Both the position numbers and the translations under genes were made by a program. A DNA stretch of 64,000 nucleotides, from positions 3,968,001 through 4,032,000 of the forward strand of contig OX485809.1 in NCBI GenBank assembly GCA_950295325.1, written 5' to 3'. Numbering within the stretch: the first letter of the stretch is position 1; each line of letters opens with the position of its first letter. The notes beneath the pieces are model-generated. The model was not told the DNA's origin, searched no databases, and saw only the letters and a program-made list of their open reading frames with translations. Source of the DNA: Polytrichum commune (taxonomy: Eukaryota > Streptophyta > Polytrichopsida > Polytrichales > Polytrichaceae). This document shows, one piece after another, positions 1 through 11,141 of the stretch.

Positions 1-780
1 AAGTCATACACCCCCCCAATACATCCATGCATTGGTTACACTAGACAATCCTAGCAAGATAACTCATCCACCCGATCTGATTTGACGTTTAACACCACGT
101 GACCTAACTTTTACGTAACATAGTGGGCCCAAATTCAGTAATCAATGAAACACATGCACAGCCTATGAGCGTTTACCCCTTTTTGTGTGTAGTGCGCCAT
201 TATTTCGGTGTGGTGGTCACTTGTTGACTCCTTAGTGCAAGTGGTTGCTCCCCCTTCTTCGAACCCCTAATTAACCCCGGCCCTGAACACTTGATAATGT
301 CTGGATTTCTTTCAGGGTTCTACCACATTTCGACCTAGGAGCCTCTCCCAGAACACAACTACCCCCCTCTTCCCTTCCTTGGTGATCTCTTAACTAATCT
401 TTCAACTAGCCATCACACACCCAGGGATAGTTGCCTTTGAGCGTGAATATTGTTGTGAGTACGCTCCTTCTCGCGACAAGATCTTTTACAAGTAATGAAT
501 ATGCAAATACAACAGGATTCACATAATACTAACTTGTCACAATAGAACCCGACGTCAAATGTGCATGAATGCACTCCGTCAATGGAGACCAGATTAGGTC
601 CTCGGAAGGCTCTACTTGTAAAAGATGAGCCCTTCCTTGACCTAACTGATCTAATGAGGTGAGAGAGAAGGATATAACTAGTTATGTTATAGCCCCATTC
701 ACACTACCTTAATGGTACTTCTCTACCTCCTAAGCAGAGCTAATGGCTATTAGGACGCTATAAGCTAACTACACCGTAAC
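1..780. other. intergenic, nothing recognised
   Basis: No long reading frame, RNA gene or repeat shared with the rest of the window was seen here. The sequence is ordinary AT-rich plant intergenic DNA with a few short C runs. Confidence 0.5.
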
Positions 781-784
781 TCAT

Positions 785-1900
785 GACAGGTGCATCACAA
801 ACCTCTCAAAGTCATATTTCATCAACACTTGATTTTTTCATATAGGTTCAATTGCATCGAACTACATCAACATCGAATCAATGCTTACTAAAACATAGGG
901 CTGCAATTTTAATCTATCGTTTCTATATTCTATGGTTGCAAGGCCTTTTAAATTTGACTTATGAATTGAATCAATGTTGATTTGAGTCAGAAGCTAAAAT
1001 GTTGAGTTAGCTCTGCAAAAGTTGGATGCGTATAGTTCAGTCGGTGCGAGGAGAAATTGAAATGTGGCGCCGAAGTTAGTTGCATGGAGTTTCAGGTACA
1101 TCACAAACTTCTTAAAGTCATATATGATCAACGCTGATGTCACATTGATTCAATTAAATCAATAACTACATCAACACTGAATCAATGCCTACCAAACTCA
1201 GGGATTTGATTTTAATCTGTTTTTCTATATTCTATGGTTGCAAGGCATTTTAGTGTTGAATTGTGGATTGAATTAATTTCAAATGAATCACTAGCTAAAA
1301 TGTTGGGTTAGCATTGAAAAGATGTTAAACCCTGAAGGGTATGTATCAACATTGACTCAAGAATAAACGTGATTAAAAGCTGGTCACTTACAGTTTGAGA
1401 TGCATCACAAACGTCCAAAATAATATATCCTCTTTGATTTCACATTGATTTAATAACATCAAACTACAAGACTCAATGCCTACCAAACTTAGGGTATAAA
1501 TTTTAATCCGTTTTTTCTGTATTATGTGGTTGCTAGACATTGTAGAGTTGAATTATGAGTTCAATGAAACCTTAGGTAAAATATGGAGTTACCACTTTAG
1601 AAAATATATTAAACCCTGAAGGGCATGTATTAACAACAACTCAACATTAAATGCTGGTCACTTGCATTAGAGATATAGAGAAGAACTGACATTGGAATCC
1701 ATACCTTCAAACATAAGGTTGTAACTTCAATCTTTAGTATGTATTTCAAGGTGCAAATCATAAACAGTTAAATTGTGGGTTGAATCAATGTTGAATGTAG
1801 TCATTAGCTAATTGTTGAGACAATACTGCAAAGACATGCAAACTTGAAGGGTATGCATCAACACTGACTCGACATCAACCCCTGGTCTCTTGCATTTTGA
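785..1900. repeat. degenerate tandem array, ~300-bp unit, about 4 units
   Basis: Units open with the motif CATCACAAAC near 793, 1099 and 1403, and a more decayed unit starts near 1666. Each then runs through the same order of landmarks: a TGATGTCACATTGATT-like block, ACTGAATCAATGCCTACCAA, a TTTTAATCTGTTTTTCTATA-like block, TCTATGGTTGCAAGGCATTT, GGGTATGTATCAACA and GGTCACTTGCA. The offset between units is about 305 bp. A further dispersed copy of the same unit lies at 12020-12720. The array ends less than 200 bp from the F-box start codon, so it may lie in that gene's promoter or 5' leader. Confidence 0.8.
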
Positions 1901-2085
1901 GATGCATAGAGAATACACACTGATGGCTTTTGTAACAGTTTTGCAGGGTGTACTTAAACTTGGGATTATCATGCTCGATGCTTCTTTTGCTCAAGACATT
2001 GCATGATGGAGCTGCAAAATTGAATCTACATGAGGGAGTGATTGTATTTTGAGGACTTTAATTTGAGGACAATCATCTCGTGCGA

Positions 2086-3219
2086 ATGGAGACGTGCATA
2101 TGGGGTGCCATCCCCATGGAGATTCTCGAGCGAGTTATTGCCTTTCTTCCACTTCCATCATTGAGTAGGTTTCAATGCGTCAACAAATGGTTCAACGCTT
2201 ATATTCTCTCAGACAAGTTCCTCAAGGTTTGCGAGGGGCTTCCGTTGAGAAAGGCACCTCTATTTGTGTGCAAAAATGGACAAACATTTTGTTTGGAGGT
2301 ATCTGTGTGTGTGAAAATGCTGGACTTCGTCACGAAATACGTGCAACCGCATCATGAGCCGGAGTGTAGTCTGCGTTGTTATTCTGCTCATGGAAGTCTG
2401 GCTTTGGTAACATGTGGTGGGTTAAGTGCCTGTGACGATATCATCTTCAACCTTGCATTAAGGACATGTACAAGGGTCCCAAGAAATCCTTTTTGGGATC
2501 TTGAATTACAACCTCCATGGTACGGGATTGTACCTGTTGAGGGTGGTCCCAAGAACACTGACTTCAAAATTATGGTATTCCAGAGATACATGTTTTCATG
2601 GGAACTACACATGTACGACCCAATTGATGGCAGCTGGAGGAAGCTCCACCTTCAACTCGGCAGCTACCAGCTAGGTTACTGGCTAACCTGTGCAGTTTTT
2701 CATGACAAATTGGTAGTCGTGTTCTCTCGCGACTGTGACTTTGATTGTTCTTCACACAATCTGGTGACCATATCTATTGAAGGAGACGATGAAGGAAGCG
2801 TTGTCAAATTCCAAAGAATGAATGATGTCGTGCACCCGAGGCTCGTTACTGATGGAAAACGTTTATTTCTTGCCGGCTGGAGACACGCAAGGGTACAAGT
2901 GTGGGAGGTGAATCGATCCATACAAAAATTTGTTAAGGTATTCCGAATCCCAATGTCGATGAAGAAGAAAAGTAAGGAGGGGGGCAATTATCTGTACAAC
3001 CTCATGATACATAAAGATTCTTTCTTCTTCAGATTGAGTTATGACAAGGCAGCCATTTATGATATGACACAAAAAGTGTGGCGGTGCGCGAGGAGCCTAG
3101 AAAGAGACAGACGGGAGAAAGCACCACCGGTCCCTTTCACTGAAAGAATATCCTTTTTCCTGGATGTTGGTGAAGATTGTTGGCATGAACGGATCAATAT
3201 ATTCTTGAGCAAATCCTAG
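2086..3219 (+). CDS. F-box (kelch-type) protein, single exon
   Basis: The product is a 377-residue F-box protein, the expected substrate-recognition subunit of an SCF (SKP1-cullin-F-box) ubiquitin ligase. The F-box lies at about residues 7-48, with the pattern IPMEILERVIAFLPLPSLSR followed by FQCVNKWF, which is the SKP1-binding three-helix motif. The rest resembles the degenerate kelch region of single-exon plant F-box proteins, for example MYDPIDGSWRKL near the middle and IYDMTQKVWRC near the C-terminus. Full kelch blades cannot be confirmed by eye. The start chosen is the first ATG at 2086. The frame continues two codons upstream, but only to a GTG. No signal peptide or membrane segment is seen. 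Length and the lack of introns are usual for this large plant family. The substrate cannot be predicted. A ~300-bp repeat array lies immediately upstream. Confidence 0.85.
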   Translation: METCIWGAIPMEILERVIAFLPLPSLSRFQCVNKWFNAYILSDKFLKVCEGLPLRKAPLFVCKNGQTFCLEVSVCVKMLDFVTKYVQPHHEPECSLRCYSAHGSLALVTCGGLSACDDIIFNLALRTCTRVPRNPFWDLELQPPWYGIVPVEGGPKNTDFKIMVFQRYMFSWELHMYDPIDGSWRKLHLQLGSYQLGYWLTCAVFHDKLVVVFSRDCDFDCSSHNLVTISIEGDDEGSVVKFQRMNDVVHPRLVTDGKRLFLAGWRHARVQVWEVNRSIQKFVKVFRIPMSMKKKSKEGGNYLYNLMIHKDSFFFRLSYDKAAIYDMTQKVWRCARSLERDRREKAPPVPFTERISFFLDVGEDCWHERINIFLSKS

Positions 3220-4387
3220 GGAGAACATCTGTGTCCTTGTCATCAATGTTGTATCTCATTTCGAAAGCTTATATTATTGATATACACTCAGCTAAACAGA
3301 ACTGGGCCACATTATATGTGGAGCCAATGGTTACAGTCTTGATGCTTAAGGTGGACGTGCCTAATCCAGATTATTTTCTCTTTGCACCCATTTCTAAGAA
3401 ATGAAACACACAAGTGTGAGATGGTTAGCAAATCCAAATCATGCACTTAGCCATTTGCTTGATAATTTCTGGAGCTCATTCGAATATCTTATTCATTATC
3501 AAAGTGAAGGTTCTTGTGCTCATTAAGTGGTCCTATAGTCCCCCTGCAATTATGTAGACTATGAGCATGTAGTCCAATCTCTTTGTCCATACATCCACAC
3601 CTAACCACATACCACTCAAATACATCTGTCCAAATTACTACTTTGTTGGAATTGGGCATGTCTAGCTTAAAGCATGTTCACTAGTTCTCCATACAACGCC
3701 CTAGAATGCCCCAAAACTCCCTAGAAGAATGCCGGCTTTAGCCTGTGACTTTGACCCATGCATTAGGCCTACTTGCTATAAGTTTTTTGGCAGGGCCTAG
3801 AAAGCCCTCCTAGGCCGGAATAGGTTGGGTGTATTGCGGCATAGCTTTCAACTCTTCTATAAGAGAATCAATCAAATAGAATCTTAGCTTGAACTATTTC
3901 TATGTAAAGCCATGTGTATTGTAAGATATTGGTTTTGATCATGGGACCCACAATTATCATGAAGCTCATATAGAGTGAATGTGTGGGACATATAATGAGA
4001 GTACTCCCCTCTAAAATAATGCTATCCGATTAAGCACCCCTTTATGTTAGCGATTAGTGTATAATGTGTGATCATGCTCTTATACTGATTGTAATGAATG
4101 GAATTGTGCCCTAATTTGATATGGCATGGAAAGGATGCAGAGAGAAAATTAGTTTCATTGAAAGAAATGCATTGTGAAGGTGCGTTTTACACACTATCAT
4201 CGTTCTAGTGGTTGGTGATCATAGTTTACTTCCTTTGGCTCTATTTTTGTTGGATAATTGATGACAACCACAATTGCAATCACTGTACCTTACCTATGAT
4301 CTATGATACAAGGTGTAGTTGGGACTCGGGAATAGTTGCGATGGTTGTACCTTGCTTTGGTTCTATTTGGTAAGAAACAATACCTTT
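3220..4387. other. intergenic; one copy of the dispersed repeat family
   Basis: This is the 3' flank of the F-box gene. About 3419-3660 is a copy of the dispersed repeat described at 57 and 62.7 kb. Shared blocks are GTGAAGGTTCTTG near 3503, a GTCCAATCT block near 3572, and CCACTCAAATACATCTGTCC near 3613. Nothing else was recognised before the LTR edge at 4388. Confidence 0.55.
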
Positions 4388-5323
4388 TGTCGCAACCCTT
4401 GCTAGTCTTCCTTAACTTAGCTTGACCGCTTCCCAACCTAGCAAGTGCCATGAGCGCTAACTTGCACATCCCACGCACATGCATGGTTAGCTCCCAAAAA
4501 CCGCGGACCTCCAAGCTCATGGCTTGGTTACCAAACCCTCATACTCATGCATTCAGGGTTCTCCCCTTAGTAGGTAGCCCATGGCTAAGGTGGACTTCCA
4601 TCCATGGAAGTCCACTCTTGAGTTGATTATCGTGTTGCCAAAACAACACTACAACCACCCATAGCACATTGCCAAGTGTGCTCCGGGGGGGTCGGTCGGC
4701 TAAGCCGCCTCACCCATATAAGCCTCTAGGACTTTAGGCGGGGCCCCTACCCCACCATCAAGTATCCTTTTGTCTCTCTACAAGGGTTGGGGCCAAGTGG
4801 ACATTTTCCCTTAGCCGCTGGGGCTAGAACCCCCCAGCAACTTTAGACCACCATAACTTCTACATATGATGTCTGATGTATCAACCAACCACTCTATCGT
4901 CATCTACTGTTTGTGTAGATGCCGATGGACACCTCACTTGCCCCATTCGGGCAAGTATTAAGGAAGTTATGGCTCTTCAAACCTTGGCAGTCCTGGGCAC
5001 CACTCCCAGGTCACTGCTGTCCCAGGGTGCTGTCCCGGGACAGCGCCCCACTCAAATAGCCATATCTCCTAGCTTGCACCTCCAATTGAGGTGTTCCTTA
5101 GCATTCTAAAATTCCGTTGCCATAAGCTACTCATAACTCATAGCCTTAGCCTCATGACTCTTAGTCTCCATGGGTGAGAGACGTTCTCAACCCCCGTGGC
5201 CCTCACCCATACTAAGAGTACTTGGGCCCTCTCACCAATGGCGCCACAAGTCCCGGGTGTCACTCCGGGGTCCCCCTTGTACTCATGGTGTTGCGGGCAC
5301 TCCTCATGGAGAGGTGCGTGACA
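4388..5323 (-). repeat. 3' LTR, 936 bp
   Basis: In element orientation it begins TGTCACGCACC at 5323 and ends AGCAAGGGTTGCGACA at 4388, giving TG...CA termini. It directly follows the purine-rich tract. The end nearest 4388 is about 92% identical by eye to the 5' LTR remnant at 9911-10095. The body is about 97% identical to the LTR fragment at 14786-15548 and clearly more diverged from the inverted LTR at 10170-11141. Confidence 0.85.
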
Positions 5324-5339
5324 CTCACCTCCACCAAAT

Positions 5340-8300
5340 GGAGTCGCCACTTCACCAAATACTCCTTTCCTTTGCGCTTGTGGTTCCTACACTTGAGGAT
5401 GCCTTCTACTTCATATTCCAAATGATCTCCACAAGGTCGGGAGGTGGCCTAATCACTTGTTTGCAATTGGGCCACAAGGTGTCTTCCTTGAATGATTTTA
5501 GTAGTGAGACATGGAATGTCAAATGCAGTTTGATCTCGGGCGGTAACTCCAACTTATACACGTCCTTGAACACTCGTTCCACAATCGGAAACAGACCCAC
5601 AAATTTGGACATGAACTTTGGAGTGAGGCCTTCGGGCATTGTAAAGTTTTTCACATTCAACAACACCTTTTGGCCCCCCTCATACTCCACTTCACGTCTT
5701 CCGGCATTGACTTGTTTTTCGTAGCACTTTTGGACTTTCTCCAACAACAACTTGGTCTTCTCAAAAAACTTGTTCACGCTTCTTGGCCAAGTCCTCACCA
5801 TCTTGGTTGAACTCTAGTGTTGAATGTGCCCCCTCGAGAGCTAGGTTGGCAGATTGGAGCGGATCCACTCCATAAGCCACCTTGAATGGCGATTGCTTGG
5901 TCACCGAGTGCGTGGCCGCATTGTAACTAAAGTCCGCTAAACCCACATAGTCCGCCCAATCTCATTGGTCCGCACTCACAAAGTTCCTCAAGTATTGGTT
6001 CAAGAGTCCATTCACACGCTCGGTTTGGCCATCCGTTTGGGGATGGAAGGCCGTGCTAAAGGTTAGTTTTGTTCCAACATTCTTAAAGAAATGTCTCCAA
6101 AATGCGCTTGTGAACTTCGGATCTCGATCGGACACAATTACTCTTGGCAACCCGTGATGCCTCCACCATGCATTGAGAAAGAGCTTTGCGGTCTCCAAAG
6201 CGGTTGCCGTTCCCACGGTTGGTACCATATGCGCCAACTTACTAAACCGATCCACCATCACCAAGATGACATCGTAGCCTTGTGACTCCGGCAAACTCGT
6301 GATGAAGTTCATGGACACACTATGCCATGGTCCCGGCGGGATAGGCAACGGTTGCAATAGGCCGGCTTGCTTTTGATAAGAGGCTTGGTTCACGTGGCAT
6401 TTGACACAAGTCTTCACAAAGTGGGCAATTTCTTTTTTTATGCCCGGCCAATAGTACCTCCTTGACACCGCCGCTATGGTGGTTTTTTCCCTTCTATGGC
6501 CGACAATGGGACTATCATGTTTTTTTTTCAAAACCAATAGCCTCAACTTGCCTTGTGACACATACATCCGACTTTGCTTATACTTGAGCAATCCGTTCAC
6601 CAACTTGATCTCCTTGAGCGCCTTGCCTTTGCGGAGCTCACCTAAAAGCCTTTGTGCTTCGGGGTCGTTGATGTACTCCTCCCTTAACTTGCGTTGCAAG
6701 TTTCCTTCGCCTTTGTACATTAGCCGCAAGGTTTGAGTGATGCTTATTGCTTGGAACTCTTCTCGTCTACTTAGCGCGTCCGGCACCACATTGTCACGGC
6801 CCGGTTTGTAGATCAACTCCACATTTATAAGCGCCAAGGTATCGTGCCACCGCAATTGTTTGGCGCTTACTTGCGTTTGTGTCTCAAAATACTTCAAGGA
6901 CATATTGTCCGTGTACACCTTGGTCTTGTACAATCCCAAATAGTGTTGCTACGTCTTCAAGCAATGCACTACGGCAAATTTTTTTTTGTGAGTCGGCCAT
7001 CTCCTTAGACAACCATCAAGTTTCTTGCTCTCATAAGCAATGGGTCGTCCATCTTGCATCAACACTCTACCAATGGCGAAATCACTCGCATCCATATGTA
7101 CTTCAAAAGGCTTGTCAAACTCCGGAAACTTGAGCATGGGCGGCGAAAACAACTTGCTCTTGAGTTCCCGAAAGGCTTGGTGACAAGGTTCATGCCACTT
7201 TTGGGATACTCCCTTCTTTAACAAGTCGGACAAAGGCCTAGCAACCTTAGAAAAATCTTGAATGAAGCGGCGGTAGTAGTTGGCTAGGCCAAGGAATGAC
7301 CTAAGTCCTTTTTGAGTGGATGACCGCTTCCACTCTTGAATTGCCTTTATCTTTTTCATGTCCGGCTTAATTCCCTTTCTCGTCACCACATGGCCCAATA
7401 ATTCAATTTCTTGTCGATCAAAGTCACTATTCTCCCCGTTGGCGTACAACTTGTTGTCCCTTAGCTTTTGAAGCACCACCTCAAGGTGTCGTGCGTGCTC
7501 CTCCGCCATCTTGGAATACACTAAGATATCATCAATGTAGACTAATACGAAGTCATCCATTTCTTCTCAAAAAATGGTGTTCATAAGGGTTGTAAATGTC
7601 GAGGACGCATTACACAACCCGAAGGATATCACCAAAAATTCGTAAGACCCATACATTGTGCGGCATGCCGTCTTGTCCATATCTCCATCCGCGATTCAAA
7701 TTTGATAGTACCCCGATTTTAGATCTATCCGACTAAAATATTTAGCCCCCACCAACCGGTCGAAAATATCATTAATCCAAGGTAGCGGATAGTTGTTTTT
7801 GATGGTGACTCATCTTATTCAAGGCCCTATAATCGATACACATGTGTAACTTGCCATCTTTTTTATTCACAAAGAGCACCGGAGCTCCATATGGTGATTT
7901 GTTTGGCCTAATGTAGCCTCTCGATAGCAAGTCATTAAGTTGCTTTTTCAATTCTAGCAACTCCTTTTGATTCAATTGATAAGGTGCCTTGGATGGTGGC
8001 TCAGACTCCGGGATCACTTCGATCTTGTGATTAACCTCTCTTGTTGGCGGTAATTCTTGGGGAAATTCGTTGGTGAGTACATCCTTGTGTCTCTCCAACA
8101 CCTCGCGAATATGCTTTGGTTGAGGCCCATTGTTTCTAGTCTCCTCGTGAGCTTTTTGGGGTTGTTCCATTCGAACCACCACCACCATTTGCTCATTGGT
8201 CATTTGGTGTATCGAGACCAAATTCAACTTGCCTCCTCCCGCCATAAGAGTTCTCATCAACTTCAAAATGACCCCTTTGTCTCTACGGCGAATCACAAGC

Positions 8301-8660
8301 CACACCGGCTTACGCCTCACATCCACCGTGTGAGTCTCGAAGAAGGTGTCTCCCAAAATGAGGTCCACCTCATCCATTTCATAAAGTGTGAATTTTTTTT
8401 TAATTCAAACGTCCCACACTTTAAGTTCACATTCAACGCCACCTCCTTTGTCTTGTGCGGCTCGCCCTTTACAAACCGCACGTTAATGGGCTTGCCCGCT
8501 CTACGTGTTGGCAAGCCCAACTCATTGGCGAGCTTCGGGCTCATAAAGGAGTGCGTTGCCCCTGTATCAACCAAACATAAAACATTCTGACCATCGATTT
8601 CGGCCTCAAGATACAAAAGACTTGGTCGTGGCTTAAGGCTACTAGCCTTGGCCACAAAGC
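5340..8660 (-). pseudogene. pol pseudogene: protease, RT, RNase H, integrase, chromodomain
   Basis: On the minus strand the domains read in order. Aspartic protease has DTGATHSF at 8568-8545. Reverse transcriptase has an [13 protein letters not shown] block near 7900-7850 and the catalytic YIDD at 7539-7528. RNase H has a DASDFAIG block near 7115. Integrase has an HHCC zinc finger with HDSPIVGH and CVKCH, then a DDE core. The first core acidic residue is Asn in SMNF (codon 6309-6307) instead of Asp; the second Asp (VSDRDPKF) and the Glu (QTDGQTERVN) remain. The frame is broken near 7790 just after the start of RT, with stops near 7710 and 7562, and again near 6945, 5950 and 5420. A chromodomain start (YEVEGILKC, then KEYLVKW) lies in a different frame at about 5395-5345 and is cut off by the LTR. 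Confidence 0.88.
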
Positions 8661-9859
8661 CACCTTCTAGCATTTGGTCGGTGGCACAACCACGATTTGC
8701 TTTAACACTCATCTTGTTGTCGGGGCACGCCGCTTGAAAATGACCAAATTTGCCACATTTGTGATACCGCTTGTCTTTCATGTCGCCGTCTTTCATTCTG
8801 ACATTGGGTGGTTTTCTTCCTTGGTGCCCATCCTTGTTGGTATTTGTCCCGTCGGCTTGTCCCTTGAATTGGTTGGATGGCCCAAACTTCTTGCGCTCCT
8901 TGCTTCGGGACATATTTCGGCTCGAGCTGCCTTGTTGTGTAGGGCTGTTTAATTTTCTTTCGGGGGCATCGGCTTCAATTCTCTCCGCAATCTTAATGAT
9001 CCCCGCCACGTCTTCGGGAAGCTTCGGAAACTTGAACAAGGCGTCTACTACCCACTTTTGTAACTCACCCAAGAAAATACATTTTTTAGCGAATTCATCC
9101 ATCTTAGGTGTTGCATTCATTTGGGCATTAAAATCCCGTACATAGGCCTTAAGGGATCCCGTGTGCTTCATTTGCACCAAGTTCATTCCCTCCCGCAATT
9201 CTTGGTATTATGGCGTGAACCTATCTACGAGCAATTCCTTGAAGCCGATCCAAGTCAAGCTTACGTCACCTCGGGCTCTTGCTCTTTTTTGCTTGTCCAC
9301 CATTGAAGCGAATGGTCTTTTAGAAATGTCACTGCTATAGAGACCTTATCGTCCTCGTCGGGCCTTTGGACATCGTAATAATTGTCCATCTCCAACAAAA
9401 ATTCTTTGACCTTCCTCGCCTTGCCAAGGCCCGAAAAGGTACTTGGCATATTTACCTTCGCCAATTTTTTGTTGAAGAAGAAGGCCTAGTACCTTGCATC
9501 ATTAGGAGCTCGATCATTTTGTCTTGTCGGGCCCTCTCGTCCTTACCACGCTTGAGTTCTTGATTCACGGAATCCATGAATTCAAACATTTTGAGTTGGA
9601 ACTTTAATCCAACATCGCCACCTTCCAAGTTTTCCGGTGCATTTGGTATTCTAGCTTCCGAATTTTCTTCGAGGTTAATGGGATCCCTCTCATGGGATTC
9701 TTCCACTTCCTCCCCCATTGCACCATCATCCCCACCATTTTCATTAGAATCAATGGTGGGGTCAACATCCTCTTGGGCATGATCCTTGTTCCGTTTTGAG
9801 CGTTGCAGGTTTTTGGAATTCCCGGGCTAATCATCGTCACCCCCACGTTTGATAGCCAT
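8660..9859 (-). pseudogene. gag pseudogene
   Basis: The likely gag start is the ATG at 9859, about 40 bases beyond the primer-binding site. A TAG at 9829-9827 interrupts it after only ten codons. The frame then reads on to a stop near 9455 and shifts into the segment with KVNMPSTFSGLGKARKVKEF and SLQWWTSKKEQ (about 9464-9261), the usual Ty3/gypsy capsid core. Two more stops fall near 9258 and 9210. The nucleocapsid zinc knuckle at about 8760-8725 reads YHKCGKFGHFQAAC, so the first cysteine of the usual C-x2-C-x4-H-x4-C pattern is lost. Gag normally forms the particle in which reverse transcription occurs; this copy cannot. Confidence 0.85.
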
Positions 9860-9910
9860 ATTTCCCTCAAAGTGCTAGCTCAAATACTAGAACCCTGCTT
9901 TGATACCACG

Positions 9911-10095
9911 TGTCGCAACCCTTGCTAGTCTTCCTTAACTTAGCTTGACCGCTTCCCAACCTAGCAAGTGTCACGAGCATTAACCTGCACATCCCACGCA
10001 CATGCATGGATAGCTCCCAAAAACCGCGGACCTCCAAGCTCATCATGATGGCTTGGTTCCAAACCCTCCTACTCATGCATTCGGGACTCTCCCCT
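9911..10095 (-). repeat. 5' LTR remnant (last ~185 bp)
   Basis: From 9911 the plus strand reads TGTCGCAACCCTTGCTAG and matches 4388-4567 in direct orientation, with one 6-bp insertion and about 92% identity by eye. It ends two bases from the primer-binding site, so it is the 3' end of the true 5' LTR. Similarity to the LTR stops after CTCTCCCC near 10095, where a different GC-rich block begins. Confidence 0.85.
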
Positions 10096-10169
10096 CCCTT
10101 GTCTCTAAGGGCCCTTGGGGCCTCTGCCTCTGCCCCTATACTTGCCCGCTTCTGCCTGCCCGCCCTGCC
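10096..10169. repeat. GC-rich block next to LTR
   Basis: It starts TCCCTTGTCTCTAAGGGCCC and continues through CCTCTGCCTCTGCCCC into a TGCCCGCC-rich tract. A related block lies in opposite orientation at about 14640-14785, and a looser TGCCCGCC tract is at 11142-11222. The block separates the truncated 5' LTR from the inverted full LTR. It may be the end of a hAT-like element; this is not settled. Confidence 0.6.
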
Positions 10170-11141
10170 TGTCGCACACCTCTCCATGAGGAGTGCCCGA
10201 AACACCATGGGCACAAGGGGGACCCCGGAGTGACACCCGGGACTTGTGGCGCCGTTGGTGAGAGGGCCCAAGTGATCCTAGTGTGGGTGAGGGCCCCGGG
10301 CGTTGGGAACGCCTCCCACCCACGGAGACTAGGAGGCATGAGGGTAAGGCCATGAGCTATGCGTAGCTCATGGCGTGGTGATTCTAGAATGCTCAAGATC
10401 ACCTCAAGCGGAGGTGGGAGCTAGGAGTTATGGCCATTTGAGTGGGGCGCTGTCCCGGACAGCGCCCTGGTGCAGCAGTGCCTGGGAGTGATTCCCGGGA
10501 CTGCCAAAGTTCAGACAGGCATAACTTCCTCAAGACTTGCCTGAATGGGGCAAGTGAGGAGTCCATCGGCATCTACGTGAAGCGTAGATGAAGATGGAGT
10601 GGTTGGTTGTTATGATCAGACATCATACAAGGAAGTTATGATGGTCTGAAGCTGCTGGGGGGGTTCTAGGCCCAGCAGCTAAAGGAAAATTTCCACTTGG
10701 CCCCAACTCTTGGTAGAGAGACAAGAGGTTGGTTGACGGTGGGGTAGGGGCCCCGCGTAAAGTCCTAGAGGCTTATATGGGTGAGGTGGTGTGGCCTCAC
10801 CCACCCGAGGCCGAACGGCACGGCCTCCATGGGCATTGGCCCAATGTGAGGCCATAGTTGCCTAGTATGGTTCGGGTTGTTGTAGTGTTGCTCCGGCAAC
10901 GCGATGATCAACATGGGATTGGACTTCCATGGATGGAAGTCCACATCTAGGAATGGGTTACCGATTAAGGGGTGAGTCCCGAAAGCAAAGTAGGAGGGTT
11001 GGTTCCCTCCTATGAACTATTGGTCCGGGGTAAGAGGAGCTATCCATTAGCATGGCGGAATGCGAAGGGTTAGCGACTCGTAACCTTTGCTAGAATTGAA
11101 AATTGGCAAGATTATTAAGCGACCTAGCAAGGGTTGCGACA
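10170..11141 (+). repeat. complete LTR in inverted orientation, 972 bp
   Basis: On the plus strand it starts TGTCGCACACCTCTCC and ends CTAGCAAGGGTTGCGACA. That is the same order as the 3' LTR read on the minus strand, so it is inverted relative to the element it borders. Shared landmarks include GTGGCGCCGTTGGTGAGAGG, GGGGCGCTGTCCCGG, GCTTATATGGGTGAGG and the palindrome GACTTCCATGGATGGAAGTC. Divergence from the 3' LTR is much higher (roughly 80-85% identity by eye) than between the 3' LTR and the copy at 14.8 kb. Confidence 0.8.

Larger units (their letters stand above)
4388..11141 (-). mobile_element. decayed Ty3/gypsy chromovirus with rearranged 5' LTR
   Basis: This is a minus-strand LTR retrotransposon. 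In element order it has: a 5' LTR remnant (10095 to 9911); a primer-binding site two bases inside the LTR (9908-9897, TGGTATCAAAGC, one mismatch from the initiator tRNA-Met site); gag; protease; reverse transcriptase; RNase H; integrase; a broken chromodomain; a purine-rich GGTGGAGGTGAG at 5335-5324; and the 3' LTR (5323 to 4388). The chromodomain assigns it to the chromoviruses within Ty3/gypsy. Many stops and frameshifts make it inactive. A complete LTR in the opposite orientation (10170-11141) abuts the truncated 5' LTR. No target-site duplication is visible at the outer edges (CCTTT on the left, CTGCC on the right). Confidence 0.9.

Noticed and set aside
10053..10402. Overlapping open frames of 75-134 codons on both strands
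   Set aside because: They lie inside LTR and GC-rich repeat sequence, recur in the other LTR copies with different frames, and show no protein family. High GC content keeps frames open.
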